Source of the DNA: Aspidapion aeneum
Lineage: Eukaryota; Arthropoda; Insecta; Coleoptera; Brentidae
Reading direction: 5' to 3'
Length of the DNA: 64,000 nt
Assembly: GCA_963576565.1 (NCBI GenBank)
Contig: OY755048.1
Coordinates: forward strand, 10,827,984 to 10,891,983
In this document: in pieces, positions 46,333-57,653 of the stretch
How the letters are laid out: every line of letters starts with the position of its first letter
Position numbering within the stretch: position 1 is the first letter of the stretch
Translations under genes and position numbers: made by a program
Notes under the pieces: generated by a model
The model's input: only the letters and a program-made list of their open reading frames with translations
Databases searched by the model: none
What the model was told of the DNA's origin: nothing

Positions 46333-47727
46333 TCTTATTTTTAAAACTGGGGAAGTTCCATCTTTCTTTAAAACATCTATTGTTACTCCCATTCACAAAG
46401 CCGGTGACAAAAATAGTACAGAAAATTATAGACCAATTAGTGTTATATCAAATGTAGCCAAAATTTTGAAAAATGCTTTAAAACTCGTTTAACAAATTAC
46501 TTAAATGACAATAACATCATGTCTAAAAACCAGTTTGGATTCAGAGGGGGGGTAAGTACCTCTGATGCCATGTTTGAAGTTGTCAACAGTGTCACAGATC
46601 ATTTAAATAATAACGAAAAATGTATTGCCATTTTCTTAGACCTAGCAAAAGCCTTTGACACAGTTTCTCATACCCTGCTTTTACAAATCATGGAAGCATA
46701 TGGAGTGAGAGGAATTGTGTTGGAGTTAGTTGCCAATTATCTAGCAGATCGACCACAACAAACCAAGGTTGGCAAAACTCTTAGTGACCCTAAAACAGTG
46801 ACACATGGCGTTCCTCAAGGGACAGTTTTAGGGCCTCTTGTCTTTACAATCTACATAAATAGTCTTTGTAGTCTAGAAATTGATGGAAAAATATATTCAT
46901 TTGCTGATGACATTGTTGGTATATTTGCTGGCAAGACATGGGAAGAAGCCAAAGAAAAGTTAAAATCTGGTTTCAAGAAAATTAAAAATCTCCTAGATAC
47001 ATTAAAACTTAGTTTAAATATTAAAAAAACTCAATATACAGCTTTCTCATTAACAGAAGCAAATAGACCAGATTTTACCACAATACAGTTAGAAAATATA
47101 AGTGAACCTCTTAAAGAAGTACAAAACTCAAAGTACCTGGGAATAATGATTGATAAACATCTCAAGTGGAATGAGCATGTTCTTTATCTTTGTAAAAAAA
47201 TAAGATGTCTAATTTATAAATTTTATATTCTTAGAGATATTTTAAACAGAAAAATCTTAATAATGATTTACAAAGCCTTAGTAGAAAGTTTATTAAATTA
47301 CGGGATACTGGTTTGGGGGGGTACATATAACTGCCATTTAGAACAACTTAAAATAATTCAAAATTATATTGTTAAAATTGTTTTAAAAAGACCACGTTTG
47401 TATTCAACAAATTTATTATACACAGAGGAAATTTCAAATCTTAAAAGCTTGTATGTTATCAATGTGTGCAATTTTATTCATTTAAACAATAAATTTAAAA
47501 ACAAATACATTCCTCATACATATCAAACAAGAGGTAACACAAAAAATCTTTTAAATTCCACTTTTTATAGAAGCAATCAAGGCCATCATTTTGTAACTTA
47601 TATTGGACCAAAACTATATAACCTAGTACCTAATTCAATAAGAAAAACAAATAACAAAAAACATTTTAAAAAACTATTCAAAATATTCTTTTTTTCAAAT
47701 TGTCAAGTTTTTCTAGATACCTTTTAA
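46333..47727 (+). pseudogene. LINE ORF2 part 2: reverse transcriptase
   Basis: Contains PIHKAGDKN and ENYRPISV before the long frame, then NQFGFRGGVSTSDAM, AIFLDLAKAFDTVSH, GVPQGTVLGPL and the YSFADD active site at 46894-46911, followed by KYLGI and a thumb and C-terminal region. The motifs fit the Jockey/CR1 group. It is open from 46519 to the stop at 47725-47727. Confidence 0.92.
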
Positions 47728-48094
47728 GTATTAATTTAGGTTAATGGAGTTTTTTTTTTTTTAAATTTAATTATTAAATTAATTAGTTTTCTTTTGTACA
47801 AATTTGTACAAATGTTGTACATTTTTTCTCAAAACTTTTGCAATACCTAATATTCTTAGTTAGTTTTAATCGTGTTTATTAAAATTGTAAAAATAGTAAA
47901 TACTTATTCTACATTAGAGAAAAAAACTGTGATATGTAAAAGTACTACTCTAGTACATACAGGTATTTCATACCTAGGTACTCAAATTTAATATTTTTAA
48001 GAAAGAAAAAAATGTATTAGAATAGTAATTATTGTAAAAAATTTTGTAAAACATTTTGATTAATAAAAAAATAAAATACTAAAAAAAAAAAAAG

Positions 48095-48230
48095 TCTGGC
48101 CATTTTCCCTACCCTAAAATTCGCTAAATTACATTTTTTCGAATGTTAACTTAGGGTGTGGTTTTTTTGCATCTCTATGGCCCTACCATACTGCAATTCG
48201 GTTGGCTTTCCTTTTCTAAAGCCTGCGTGT
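48095..48230 (+). repeat. Satellite, right part after the LINE
   Basis: Resumes with TCTGGCCATTTTCCCTACCC, CGCTAAATTACATTTTTTCG, and GGCCCTACCATACTGCAA, the order expected after TTTCAAAG on the left side of the LINE. It ends near 48205, where a scrap of RTE-type reverse transcriptase (minus strand AGFRKG) begins. Confidence 0.8.
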
Positions 48231-48785
48231 TTTATTTTTATTGATATTTATTAAATTTTGTTGTCTGTTAATATTTATTGTGCTCATGGAATTCAGGTGG
48301 TTTAATGGACAATTTAAGATTTTCTTCCTGATTCTTAAAGAGATAGAAAAGTTAATAATTTCTTACGGGTAAGGCAATAAATTCGCCATTCTATCCCGGA
48401 CAAACTACTTTATGTAGTAAAAAAAAATATAAAAACTAATATCTATCGCGTGTCCTGTAAGGCAAGGCAGACTTGGTCATTTATCAGGCAAGAGGGGGGT
48501 TGGTCGGGTTAAAAAAGATACAAAACTCAGATTATTTGTAGTAGCGCATTTTTTCCCGAGTTGCGCTTGCAATAAAGAGCGATTAAAAAAGGTGTGCCCC
48601 TGAAATCCCGTAGATAGGGATAAATTTAAAACAGAACAAGCGTTTGTGATGGTAATTTTGCTAGAGAGAGAAATGTGATATACGGTAATTAATTAAATCT
48701 ATGCACTCGCTGGACGATTCGCCCGGGAATAAAGCCATTTGCATTATTTTTTTTCTCTCGTTTTTCCAGGCTTTAAATTTAAGTA
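48231..48785. other. Gene-free stretch
   Basis: No recognisable gene or repeat ends. Confidence 0.5.
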
Positions 48786-48853
48786 CAGTGAAACCTCCTA
48801 TAAGCGGACACTCACGGTTTGCTCGATTTTGTCCGCTTATTGGAGGTGTCCGC

Positions 48854-49045
48854 TTATGAGAGAGAACTGCGAAATAACAGTTTCCTCTGCTTGAGTTTTT
48901 TCGATATTAAATTTTTCAGCGATCTTTCGTGCTGATAGATGTTCCTTCTTCGAAATGTTAACAACTTCCATTTTTTTTCACGTAAACTAAGAAGTTTTTT
49001 AGTGGACGCAATTTCAAAGAGATCTATTACTACCCAACTGAACAA
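48854..49045 (-). pseudogene. Tigger-type transposase HTH fragment
   Basis: EIASTKKLLSLREK in one frame, then, after a one-base slip in an A run, MEVVNISKKEHLSARKIAEK and FNIEKTQAEE. This is the layout of the CENP-B-type N-terminal helix-turn-helix of pogo/Tigger transposases. No DDE core remains. Confidence 0.65.
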
Positions 49046-49184
49046 TTAAAATAAAACACAGTAGTCCCGCCGAATAAAATATTATGTAAATACGACAGAA
49101 GTATTTGATGATGATGATGATTTATATGTGAGTGGTCCTTGCAGCCCTTCCACCGAGACCACCAGTGGGTCTATTGTGGCTTAC

Positions 49185-49650
49185 TTTTGAGTGGTTTCTC
49201 ACCACTGTATGCCTAATCCTCCAAAAAGGCCGGCTATCAGTTTGGGTGAGACACTGTTCAGATCTTCTGAGTCGATCTGAGGTTTACAGAAAGTATTCTG
49301 AGGTAAACGTGCAATAGCCGGATATTCGCACAGTACATGTCTGACTGTTTCGTCATCCTCCATACAGAGTCTACATTCGGTCTCTTCTGTTAGTCCCATT
49401 CTGTGCATGGGTACTCTGAGTCGACAGTGACCCGTATAAAGACCAGTCACTATACGTATCTCCTGTCTGGTAAGTCCAATAATGTTCCTGGCTCTGTTTC
49501 TACAAGGTCATTTATTGAACTCTTTAGAATGAGCCAGTTCTGGCATATTTATCCAGTATTGTTGGAAGCTATTCTCCATCCATTTTAATATCGTTGATTT
49601 AGCAGCCTTGTATGATTTCCCCAGAGCTGGCTGGACATAAGTATTTAGTC
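49185..49650 (-). pseudogene. Second copy of the RNase H LINE, C-terminal fragment
   Basis: Minus strand: GKSYKAAKSTILKWMENSFQ, AHSKEF, a frame change near 49505, then TGLYTGHCRLRVPMHRMG, CRLCMEDDETVRHVLCEYP, ending GGLGIQW. It is closely similar to 37995-38450 and stops at the same 3' end, including the GAGTGGT hairpin. Truncated within the region after RNase H. Confidence 0.85.
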
Positions 49651-50204
49651 TCCGCATTAAAACAGAAAAAGTTAATTCCCCGGCTCCAGAGTGCGTTGTT
49701 GCCAACATACTACATAATATTAATGCCCATGTCGTGCAGAGCTCCGTCATGTTGTCAAAGGTTTCCGTCCGGTTAAGGAAGGTTTTAGAATTTTTTAACA
49801 AAAAAAAATTGTCCGCGTCCGGTTATTATAGTGTCCGGTTATAGGAGTAAATTTTACATGCAAATAAATAGGGAAGAGCTTGATTCTAACAAATTTGTCC
49901 GGCGAAAGGGAGTGTCCGCTTAATAGAGGTGTCCGCAAGGAGAGGTTTCACTGTACATAAATTTAGATGGATTTAATATACTAAAGTACCTACTTCACTG
50001 AAGGAAAAATCGTAGTAGAAACAGCCAGGATTTTTTGTAGCTCAGCCATTCCATAGTAACAAATCCATAGAATTTTGAAATTTTTACTCCTTTGTAGGAC
50101 ATTCAAGAGATTTTCAAAACAAAGTACCACTCGATCGACTTTCCCCATTTTAAATATAAGGTAAAAAATACTCGGTACCTACTTATATAAAAACGGCTAG
50201 GAGA

Positions 50205-50283
50205 CAAGTCGCCGCGGCCGATTCGCCGCGGGGACAATTTGTCGCGGTCCCGTTTGCCGCGGGGACAATTCATCGCGAGAATT
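50205..50283 (+). repeat. Short GC-rich tandem repeat
   Basis: Four diverged units of about 20 bp, of the type CGCCGCGGGGACAATT, in strongly AT-rich surroundings (GTCGCCGCGG, TTCGCCGCGGGG, TTGTCGCGG, TTGCCGCGGGG, TCATCGCGAG). Confidence 0.75.
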
Positions 50284-50828
50284 TTTATTTAATTTTTATT
50301 TTACTCTAACTTATTAATTATTTTTTCTTAAATTATAGCTCCCCGTCCTCTTGTTGGGAAATTAAAATATGTGTTAAACCTAACCGTGGTCAATTGATCG
50401 CCAACATATGCTAACCGGTGTATGGACCACCAACATTTTGCAAAAACAAAGGTCCTCACAAAAAAAAAGGTTTTGCAAAAAAATGCTTTTTCAATAAGTA
50501 CCTAATTTTTAAAAAACTAATTTATAAAAACAAACAATTTTTTTAAAATTGTAATGTATTACTTTTTCAAAACGCAGATTTTCCAAAAACTATTTGATAC
50601 AAAAAAAAAGGAAAAATATGTTTTTTTAAAAATATGTTTGCTACACGAAATAAACAAAATTGCAATCTTTTGCGATGATAAAAATGTTTATGAAATGCAA
50701 TTATTTTTTATATTTTTCACATTTTACAGCTGAAAACAGCTCTGTTTTGCTTTTTCGGTTAAACACCCTTTATATTTTTTAACTTAAATATTTTTTTAAT
50801 GCATAACCCCCCAAAGAGTAAGACGGAT

Positions 50829-50871
50829 GCGCCGCACGGAGGTCAGCTTGTCTAATTTAGACGATCGAAAC
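50829..50871. repeat. Inverted-repeat pair around the CACAGTG element (left member)
   Basis: GCGCCGCACGGAGGTCAGCT...ACGATCGAAA is matched in inverted orientation at 54226-54265 (TTTCGATCGTTC...AGCTGACCACCGTGCGCCGC). They may be the ends of an outer element of about 3.4 kb into which the palindrome inserted. No target duplication was found. Confidence 0.45.
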
Positions 50872-50942
50872 CTCAATATCGAACTATTTTCTATCATAAC
50901 CACTAAGTCTTAAAAAAGTGCCCAATTACCTTATTAGTAGAC

Positions 50943-52558
50943 CACAGTGTGCCTGAATGAAGTATAGGTTACATAAAAATGGTTCCAAAAACTAATTGCA
51001 CATTTTGAATATGGACTCTTCTCGAAATTTTTGACATTTTTCTAGTTAGTCTAGGCTTCTGTCACGTGTTACCTAATATGTGCACTCAGTTTGATTGCGG
51101 GGCATTGTTAAGCACTCATAGCAGTATAAAAAAAGTTTGGTCACGTGGTCGAACTCATGGTCGTTTGGCCGCCATCTTTAAATATGGCCTCCAAATTAAA
51201 AGATTTTTTTGTTTAAGCGTATCTCCCTACCCAGAGGTCTTATTTTAATTTTTTAAAGCTTGTTTTACTCCTTTCTGAAAGGCAACCAAATTTTATCATA
51301 ACACATTTTTTGATAAATTACGTAGTTTTTGGGATATACCAAGATTATAAGTATTTCCGCTCGCAAAAGAGTTAAAATAATACCCATGATCATTTTATTG
51401 TAGCTACAATATTATTGACATGTGTTTTTTTTTGTTACATAGAAGGATTTATACCTTTCACAGAAAAGGATATTGACTATATGTTTTTAAAGTTCGTTGG
51501 ATGGAACCCCTAAAGACTGCCTTAAAGATGGAGGTTTCTGAAACTGTTCACAATATTATAGAAAAAGTGAATTTGCAGCGAAACGATGCATCCTAGCGAA
51601 AAACGATAAAATTAGTTTTTTATCGTATTTTTAATTTCGCTTCTTCCGATGTATCACTTAGCATCCTAGCTTTGATAGTTAGCTGTACAAGCTAGCTAAA
51701 ATATACAATTTTGTAAAAATTCCATGCTTTCGCTTCAAAATCGATATTTTTTTAAAAAATTGTAAAAGATATAACAGTGGTCAGAAGAAGCGAAATTAAA
51801 AGTACTATAAAAAATTATTCTTAAGGTTTTTCGCTACGATGCATCGTTTCACTGCAAATCCATTTTTTGTATAATGTTGTGAACAGTTTTAGAAACCACC
51901 CTCTTTAAGGCAGTCTTTAGGGGTACCATCCATCGAACTTTCAAAACATAAAGTCAATATCCTCTTCTGTGAAAGGTTTAAAGCCTTCTATGTAAATACT
52001 CTGCCAATATATGGGCCCCTAAGCTCACACTAGGTACTATAGCTATAGTGTACGTGTGAGCTAATATAACTAAAAACTGAAATATATTTTATTCAACTCC
52101 AGACTAAATTACCTTTTGTTTGATACCACACAAGCCATGTTTTGACTTAAACTCAAATTTTTGAAATCTACCCCCACCCTTAAAAAAACAAAAACTAAAA
52201 TGTATTTTGTTAAACTCCGGTCTCAATTACTTTTCGTTTGATATCACACACGCCATATTTTCACTTAAACTCTAATTTTTAAAATATACCCCCACCCTTT
52301 GTTTTTAAATAAATTAAAATGTATTTTATTTAACTGCAGACTCAATTACCTTTCGTTTGATATCACACACGCCATATTTTCACATAAACTCTAATTTTTG
52401 AAATCTACCCCCACCCTTTTATTTGGTTTGTGTTTGGTGGATTTTGTTCATTTTTAAATGGGACCATCTCGACCCAAGACTCAGCCTAGGTACCAAATTT
52501 CATTAAAATCGGCCTAGCGGTTTTTAAGTTATGCGCGTTGGTCGTTACAGACAGACAT

Positions 52559-52601
<43 letters not shown>

Positions 52602-52602
52602 T

Positions 52603-52640
<38 letters not shown>

Positions 52641-53367
52641 GGCGCAACAAAAAAGTTTCAAAATCATCTGAAACGCAAAGATATATAAAAATTTTTGAAA
52701 TCGGAGCAACTTTTTTTTTCTCGAAAAAATTAGGATCACCATAGCTCACACTACTATAGTATAGTATATGTGTGAGCTAAAAAAACAAATGTCAATAATA
52801 TTGTAGCTACAATTAAATGAGCATGGTTATTATTTTAATTCTTTTGCGAGCAGAAATACTACTAATCTTGGTATATCTCAAAGACTAATTGATTTATTAA
52901 AAAATGTGTAATTACAAAATTTATTTGCCTTTAAAAAAGGAGTATAACAAGCCTTTAAAAATTAAAATCGGATAACTGGATAGGGAGATACGCTTAAACA
53001 GAAAAATCTATCAATTTGGCGGCCATTTTCAAGGATGGCGGCCAAATGACCATGAGTTCAACCAGAGAACATATAACATTATTTCTTCGATGGTTCAACC
53101 ACGTGACCAAACTTTTTTTATACACCTATGGGTCCTTAAAAATGCCCCGTAGTCAAACTGAGCGCACATATTAGGTCACACGTGACAGGAGTCAGCGCCT
53201 AGACTAACTAGAAAAAAGGCAAAAAATTGATAAAATTTCGAGAAGAGGATCAGCTAGGATTTATATGAATATCGCTCTGTCAGTCAGGAAAGAGTCCATA
53301 TTCAAAATGTGCAATTAGTTTTTGGAACCATTTTTATGTAACGTATACTTCGTTCAGGCACACTGTG
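50943..53367. mobile_element. Long palindromic element with CACAGTG ends
   Basis: The ends CACAGTGTGCCTGAATGAAG and complement CTTCGTTCAGGCACACTGTG are flanked by AGAC on both sides (50939-50942, 53368-53371). The arms pair for about 700 bp up to a loop near 51640-51790. The right arm is lengthened by a TH repeat (51995-52780). Arms contain GGCCGCCATCTTTAAATATGG-like and GTAGCTACAATATTATTGACA-like sequence. No transposase. Confidence 0.8.
51995..52780 (+). repeat. TH repeat, copy E
   Basis: Complete copy with both hairpins, three tandem units and the longest CAGA array of the family (52550-52640, interrupted by ACATACAG). It sits in the right arm of the CACAGTG palindrome; the left arm supplies the uninterrupted site. 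Confidence 0.87.
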
Positions 53368-53371
53368 AGAC

Positions 53372-56300
53372 CTCAATGCAGAAAATCGATCAACTAACTC
53401 GTCACTTGTTACGACGACCAGTCATAGGCCGTTTGCTAGCCTGCATAATGATCCGCACTTATTCCGCGCGGAAAGGCGATTTTCAAAAGTGCTCCAAGTT
53501 GGTAAACCAGAGATATGGTGATTTCTTCACGTATATTTAAAATATGGGTTAGTATCTTTATTTTTACTATTAAACCGTTTGCAACGTTTCAATTTGCTTA
53601 TTAAAAAAATTAGAAAAATGTTGTGGATTGATTCATTATAATTTTTCAAATATGTATTATATATATTGGACTGAAAAAGTCTGGATCGTTACGTATCAAT
53701 TGCGTTTGTGACTTTATTATTTTAATCATGTATCAAGGGTTGTATAGGTGCTACATTCAGCTGCCGCTTCTTGCCGCTGTATTAGCTATGATTTATTGTT
53801 TCAGCGTTGGCGCATGGGATTGGCCGACGTAATTTGTTTAAAATGTGGCACCAAACACCGGTTTCACAGGATAAAAATCAATCCGTTTTGAACTATGTAT
53901 GTAAAAATAGTGAATATAAAGACTACGATAAAGAATATCAGTGCGTGGTAAAAAATTTATATATAATATAGCAAGATTAATAAATTTAGTTAAAGTTTTA
54001 TAAAAAAGCTATGTTAAATAAAAAAAGCTATAAGCTAGTTACGTACACATACTCTCAAAGTATCAATTTTTGCTTAAGAGGAAGAAAACGATATGTAACA
54101 TTATTTTTGGAGGCGACTGTACCATCTCCAGAATGCACAGTATATTAAAATCACACTTTTTAAACGCTAGTTGACATTGCCTAACTTTCAGCATCAATTT
54201 GTCAAAATTAAAACGATAAAATAATTTCGATCGTTCAGAACCGACAAGCTGACCACCGTGCGCCGCCGGGATAAGATAAATATTAAGGAAACATTTTCTC
54301 GTATATCATTTATTTTCAAGAAAGTCTTTTCCTTTTGACTACACTACACAAGACCGGACGAATTTTTTGTCCTGCTGCATTAAGATATTAGATATCGGTT
54401 CCAGAGATTTATGGGGTTTGTATTCAAATGATAAAAAAACTCCTTAGTATTATCATATTTTTCCTTTGGGACTTTTATCCCTATTTACGGAATTGCGACC
54501 CGACAGACCTATAAGGATTACTTTTTCATCACAATAGGTGCTCTTTTGTCAACGTCAAAATCAAATAGACATATTACGTTTTTCAAACTTAATTATTCTG
54601 ATTAATTATTTAGACTGTACAGTTTAGAAAAAAACTTGATTCGAATTTCAAGAGATCTTTAAAGGTAAAAACAGCATTTTAATATAGCAGTTTTTATGCT
54701 ACGGAGAGTTTTGGAAATTCTGCAGTTAGGGAAGGGGTGTATAAGTTTTTTATTTATAAAAATTTTATTTTGTTGTAAATTACTTTCCTAAATTGATATA
54801 CCATAAAATGATGAAATTATGGAATGACCCCTTTATTGATTTTTTAGAGGAGATAATAATATAATTTAAATTGCTGTAAAAAATTTGTGAAATATAGTAA
54901 ATTAATAAAAAATAAACAAGGTCAAACAATGATTGATACCTACAATTTTTTTACCCAAAAAAAGAGAGATGTCAAAAATTTTGTTGTACTGATTTTCCCA
55001 AAATATTTAGTTCTTCTTTGAACATGAATATTGACCTTTGTTCTGATGGTTTCTGAAGAACAAAATAAGTAATTTTTTTTTAAACCATACCTATAACTTT
55101 TTTGTTTACTTTACTTTAAAATGTATGTTTTGTTACTGTTTTTGCATTTCTATCTTAATTTTACTTTATATAACCTAACAACTGTGTATATCAATTACTG
55201 GATAAATAAAACCTACATTTTCCAATTATTAATCTCATTAATTATAACACCAGGAGACCAAATTAAATTTTCCCAACTTGTTGACATTTTTAAAAAATAT
55301 TTTTCATTTACTTAAGTATTGTCCTTCCTAATATCTTGAAGTTTTATTGTGTTTTAAATCATTATCGCACCCAGGAATATGTCTCAGGGGGGGGGGGGTG
55401 TCGAGACAGGATAATGTCGTATTTTATGCTATTTTCATGAAGTATGTGGAAAATATTTTAAAAATCCGTTATATATATAATATATTTATCTTGAAATATT
55501 TAAATAGTTTTTTTTTATAAATAACTCATAATAGTAAAGTAAGTAAGCAAAAAAGGTATGAATTACAAAATTACGCCATCAATAACTGGCAAAAAAACAA
55601 ACATTTTTATTCATAAATATTATTTCTTACAATTTTGACAGTGTAAATCTATCAGGAAATGTTGAACGTAAATGTTGTAATCTAAAAAGTTATAATACTT
55701 CAAAATTAACAATTTGATGATTTTTTTCATACATTTTTGGGCTTAAGGTATCAATAACTGGGCGTTTTACCTTAGGTAAATGAAAAACATACATATAAAA
55801 TACAATAAAAAAATAAAAATAATAACATATACTCAATATGTTATTATTTATGACACGTCATTTTAAAGGTACTTAATAAATAATAACTTTATGAAATATC
55901 TCGAAAACTTAAACTGACACATAAATTGAAATTGACGGTTAATACTAAAACTATAAAAAAATCGAAAAGAAATTTTCATATATTAAAAAGTATATCAGGA
56001 TAAAATATGTAAATTATCAGAATGTCTACAGGGTGAGCCAAAAAATTTAACTATTTATGTATTATTTTTACTTTTGCAATAATTTTATTGAGTTTTATTA
56101 AAATATTGATTTAAATAATAAAATTAAACTAAATTTTCTTTAATAACTTTTTATACCCTGTATAAACAACATAAGATGATGACAAGACGAGATGTTTTGT
56201 TCCTACGAATATAATTAAACCAAAACTTCTTCATCATGATAAAGAAACTCACACTGATTTTCTGTTTCGTAATAAAATTTATAAGAAATGTTTATATTTA

Positions 56301-56871
56301 TTTAGTTTTGCCTAAATATTTACTACCTTCGTAACGCACAAAATAGCACAGAAGTTTTAAAACAAAATAAAATACCTTGTTGTTAGTACAATGGTAAATT
56401 TACTTCGCGCAGAAAATTGGCATATAGGTATTTTATTTTAAATTTTCCGGGTTTATGACTGTTGCAGTTGGTTGTTGTACGTTTGTATGTGTGCGAAATG
56501 TTAAGTAAATTTTAATATTTTAGTGGAACAGCTATAAAACAGTTGATTGCCTACTTTGGCACGGCGGGTGCAAGCTAGTAAATTCAATTATTGTCGTTGT
56601 TGTAAAATCATCCCATACAATGTAAGAGATATATATGTATTTTGTTACAATCTATGTTCTTTAATAGAAAATATAACTAAACAATAAGACTTTTAGCAGT
56701 GAAGTCTGAAATCTTTTTTTACTTAGTCATTATGACTAACTATTATAACTATGATGATATTTAACAACCAGTAAGAATTGTAATTAAACAATAAACATTA
56801 TACCAATTTTCAAATTAATTGGCTATATGGTTTAAAAATTATAGCCATTTAAAAGTTATTTTGTTTCATGT
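53372..56871. other. Gene-free stretch
   Basis: AT-rich. A G-run lies at 55387-55398. TACAGGGTGAGCC at 56028 is a mariner-type end without partner. Open frames (e.g. 53322-53540, 55121-55315) show no known domain. Confidence 0.45.
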
Positions 56872-56875
56872 TTTT

Positions 56876-57201
56876 TATATATTATATTATATTATATTAT
56901 ATTATATTATATTATATTATATTATATTATATTATATTATATTATATTATATTATATTATATTATATTATATTATATTATATTATATTATATTATATTAT
57001 ATTATATTATATTATATTATATTATATTATATTATATTATATTATATTATATTATATTATATTATATTATATTATATTATATTATATTATATTATATTAT
57101 ATTATATTATATTATATTATATTATATTATATTATATTATATTATATTATATTATATTATATTATATTATATTATATTATATTATATTATATTATATTAT
57201 A
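56876..57201 (+). repeat. (ATTAT)n pentanucleotide microsatellite
   Basis: About 65 essentially perfect copies of ATTAT. Frames reading through it give only Tyr/Ile/Leu periodic peptides, which are not genes. Confidence 0.97.
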
Positions 57202-57649
57202 TTTATTCACCATTCTATCACATAGGTACGTTTAACTTTTAAATACCTTTGTAGTTGTACGAAATAATTTGACAGCTAGCTGGGTTAGGGATGCTCAAGG
57301 CAAGACTCATTTGCTAAATTAATTTTCATTAATAAATCGGTTTTCAGGATCTGATTCTACAACCTACCTTTATAATCTCCTTGATACTCGTAAAGTCATA
57401 ATTCCCTTTAAAACTCGGGATTGAGCGGTAATTTTATTAAGTGCTTTTGATTTATTTCCTTTATAATTCTCATATTTACGTTCAATTTTCTTTGGACAAC
57501 GTTCTCACTAGGCAGTAAAAAAATTAACAACTAGAAGCTACTAACTATTTAAAAATAAACCTCCCATAATTTTAGGTTGGTATTCTGAAACGAAAACATA
57601 AAATTGACAATCGAGAGGCTAGAACACGAGAAGAGCCACAACGGGTCTT
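57202..57649. other. Gene-free stretch
   Basis: No recognisable feature between the microsatellite and the TTAA-flanked element. Confidence 0.5.
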
Positions 57650-57653
57650 TTAA

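Larger units (their letters stand above)
43347..48094 (+). mobile_element. CR1-like LINE, nearly full length
   Basis: Begins at 43347 inside a satellite unit and ends with poly(A) at 48081-48093. AAAG at both junctions (43343-43346 and 48091-48094) is a plausible target duplication. It has a 5' leader of about 350 bp, ORF1 with an N-terminal PHD finger and C-terminal zinc knuckles, and ORF2 with APE endonuclease and reverse transcriptase. PHD fingers in ORF1 are described for CR1-like LINEs. ORF1 and ORF2 each carry frameshifts, so it is dead. Confidence 0.9.
48786..49953 (-). mobile_element. Tigger/pogo-like element with nested LINE fragment
   Basis: The ends CAGTGAAACCTCCTATAAGC and complement GGAGAGGTTTCACTG are flanked by TA (48784-48785, 49954-49955). 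Sub-terminal TGTCCGCTTAT and TGTCCGGTTAT words repeat near both ends. On the minus strand a transposase N-terminus remains (48854-49045). The middle is interrupted by an RNase H LINE fragment (49185 to about 49650). Confidence 0.85.

Noticed and set aside
48195..48225. AGFRKG reverse-transcriptase scrap right of the satellite as proof that one RTE LINE was split by the array
   Set aside because: The scrap is about ten codons long and repeats the same motif as the left fragment instead of continuing it, so a split element is not shown.
52486..52749. Open frames rich in CLSVCLSV or QTDRQTDR repeats (also at 1948, 2681, 18591, 60875, 60903)
   Set aside because: They are translations of the CAGA/GTCT microsatellite and flanks of the TH repeat; the same frames recur in every copy and depend on microsatellite length.
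53322..53540. 72-codon frame beside the palindrome's right end
   Set aside because: It starts inside the element's inverted repeat and has no known domain.
56819..57242. Open frames of 124-138 codons made of YYIIL repeats
   Set aside because: Pure translation of the (ATTAT)n array; the 5-bp unit keeps all frames open.
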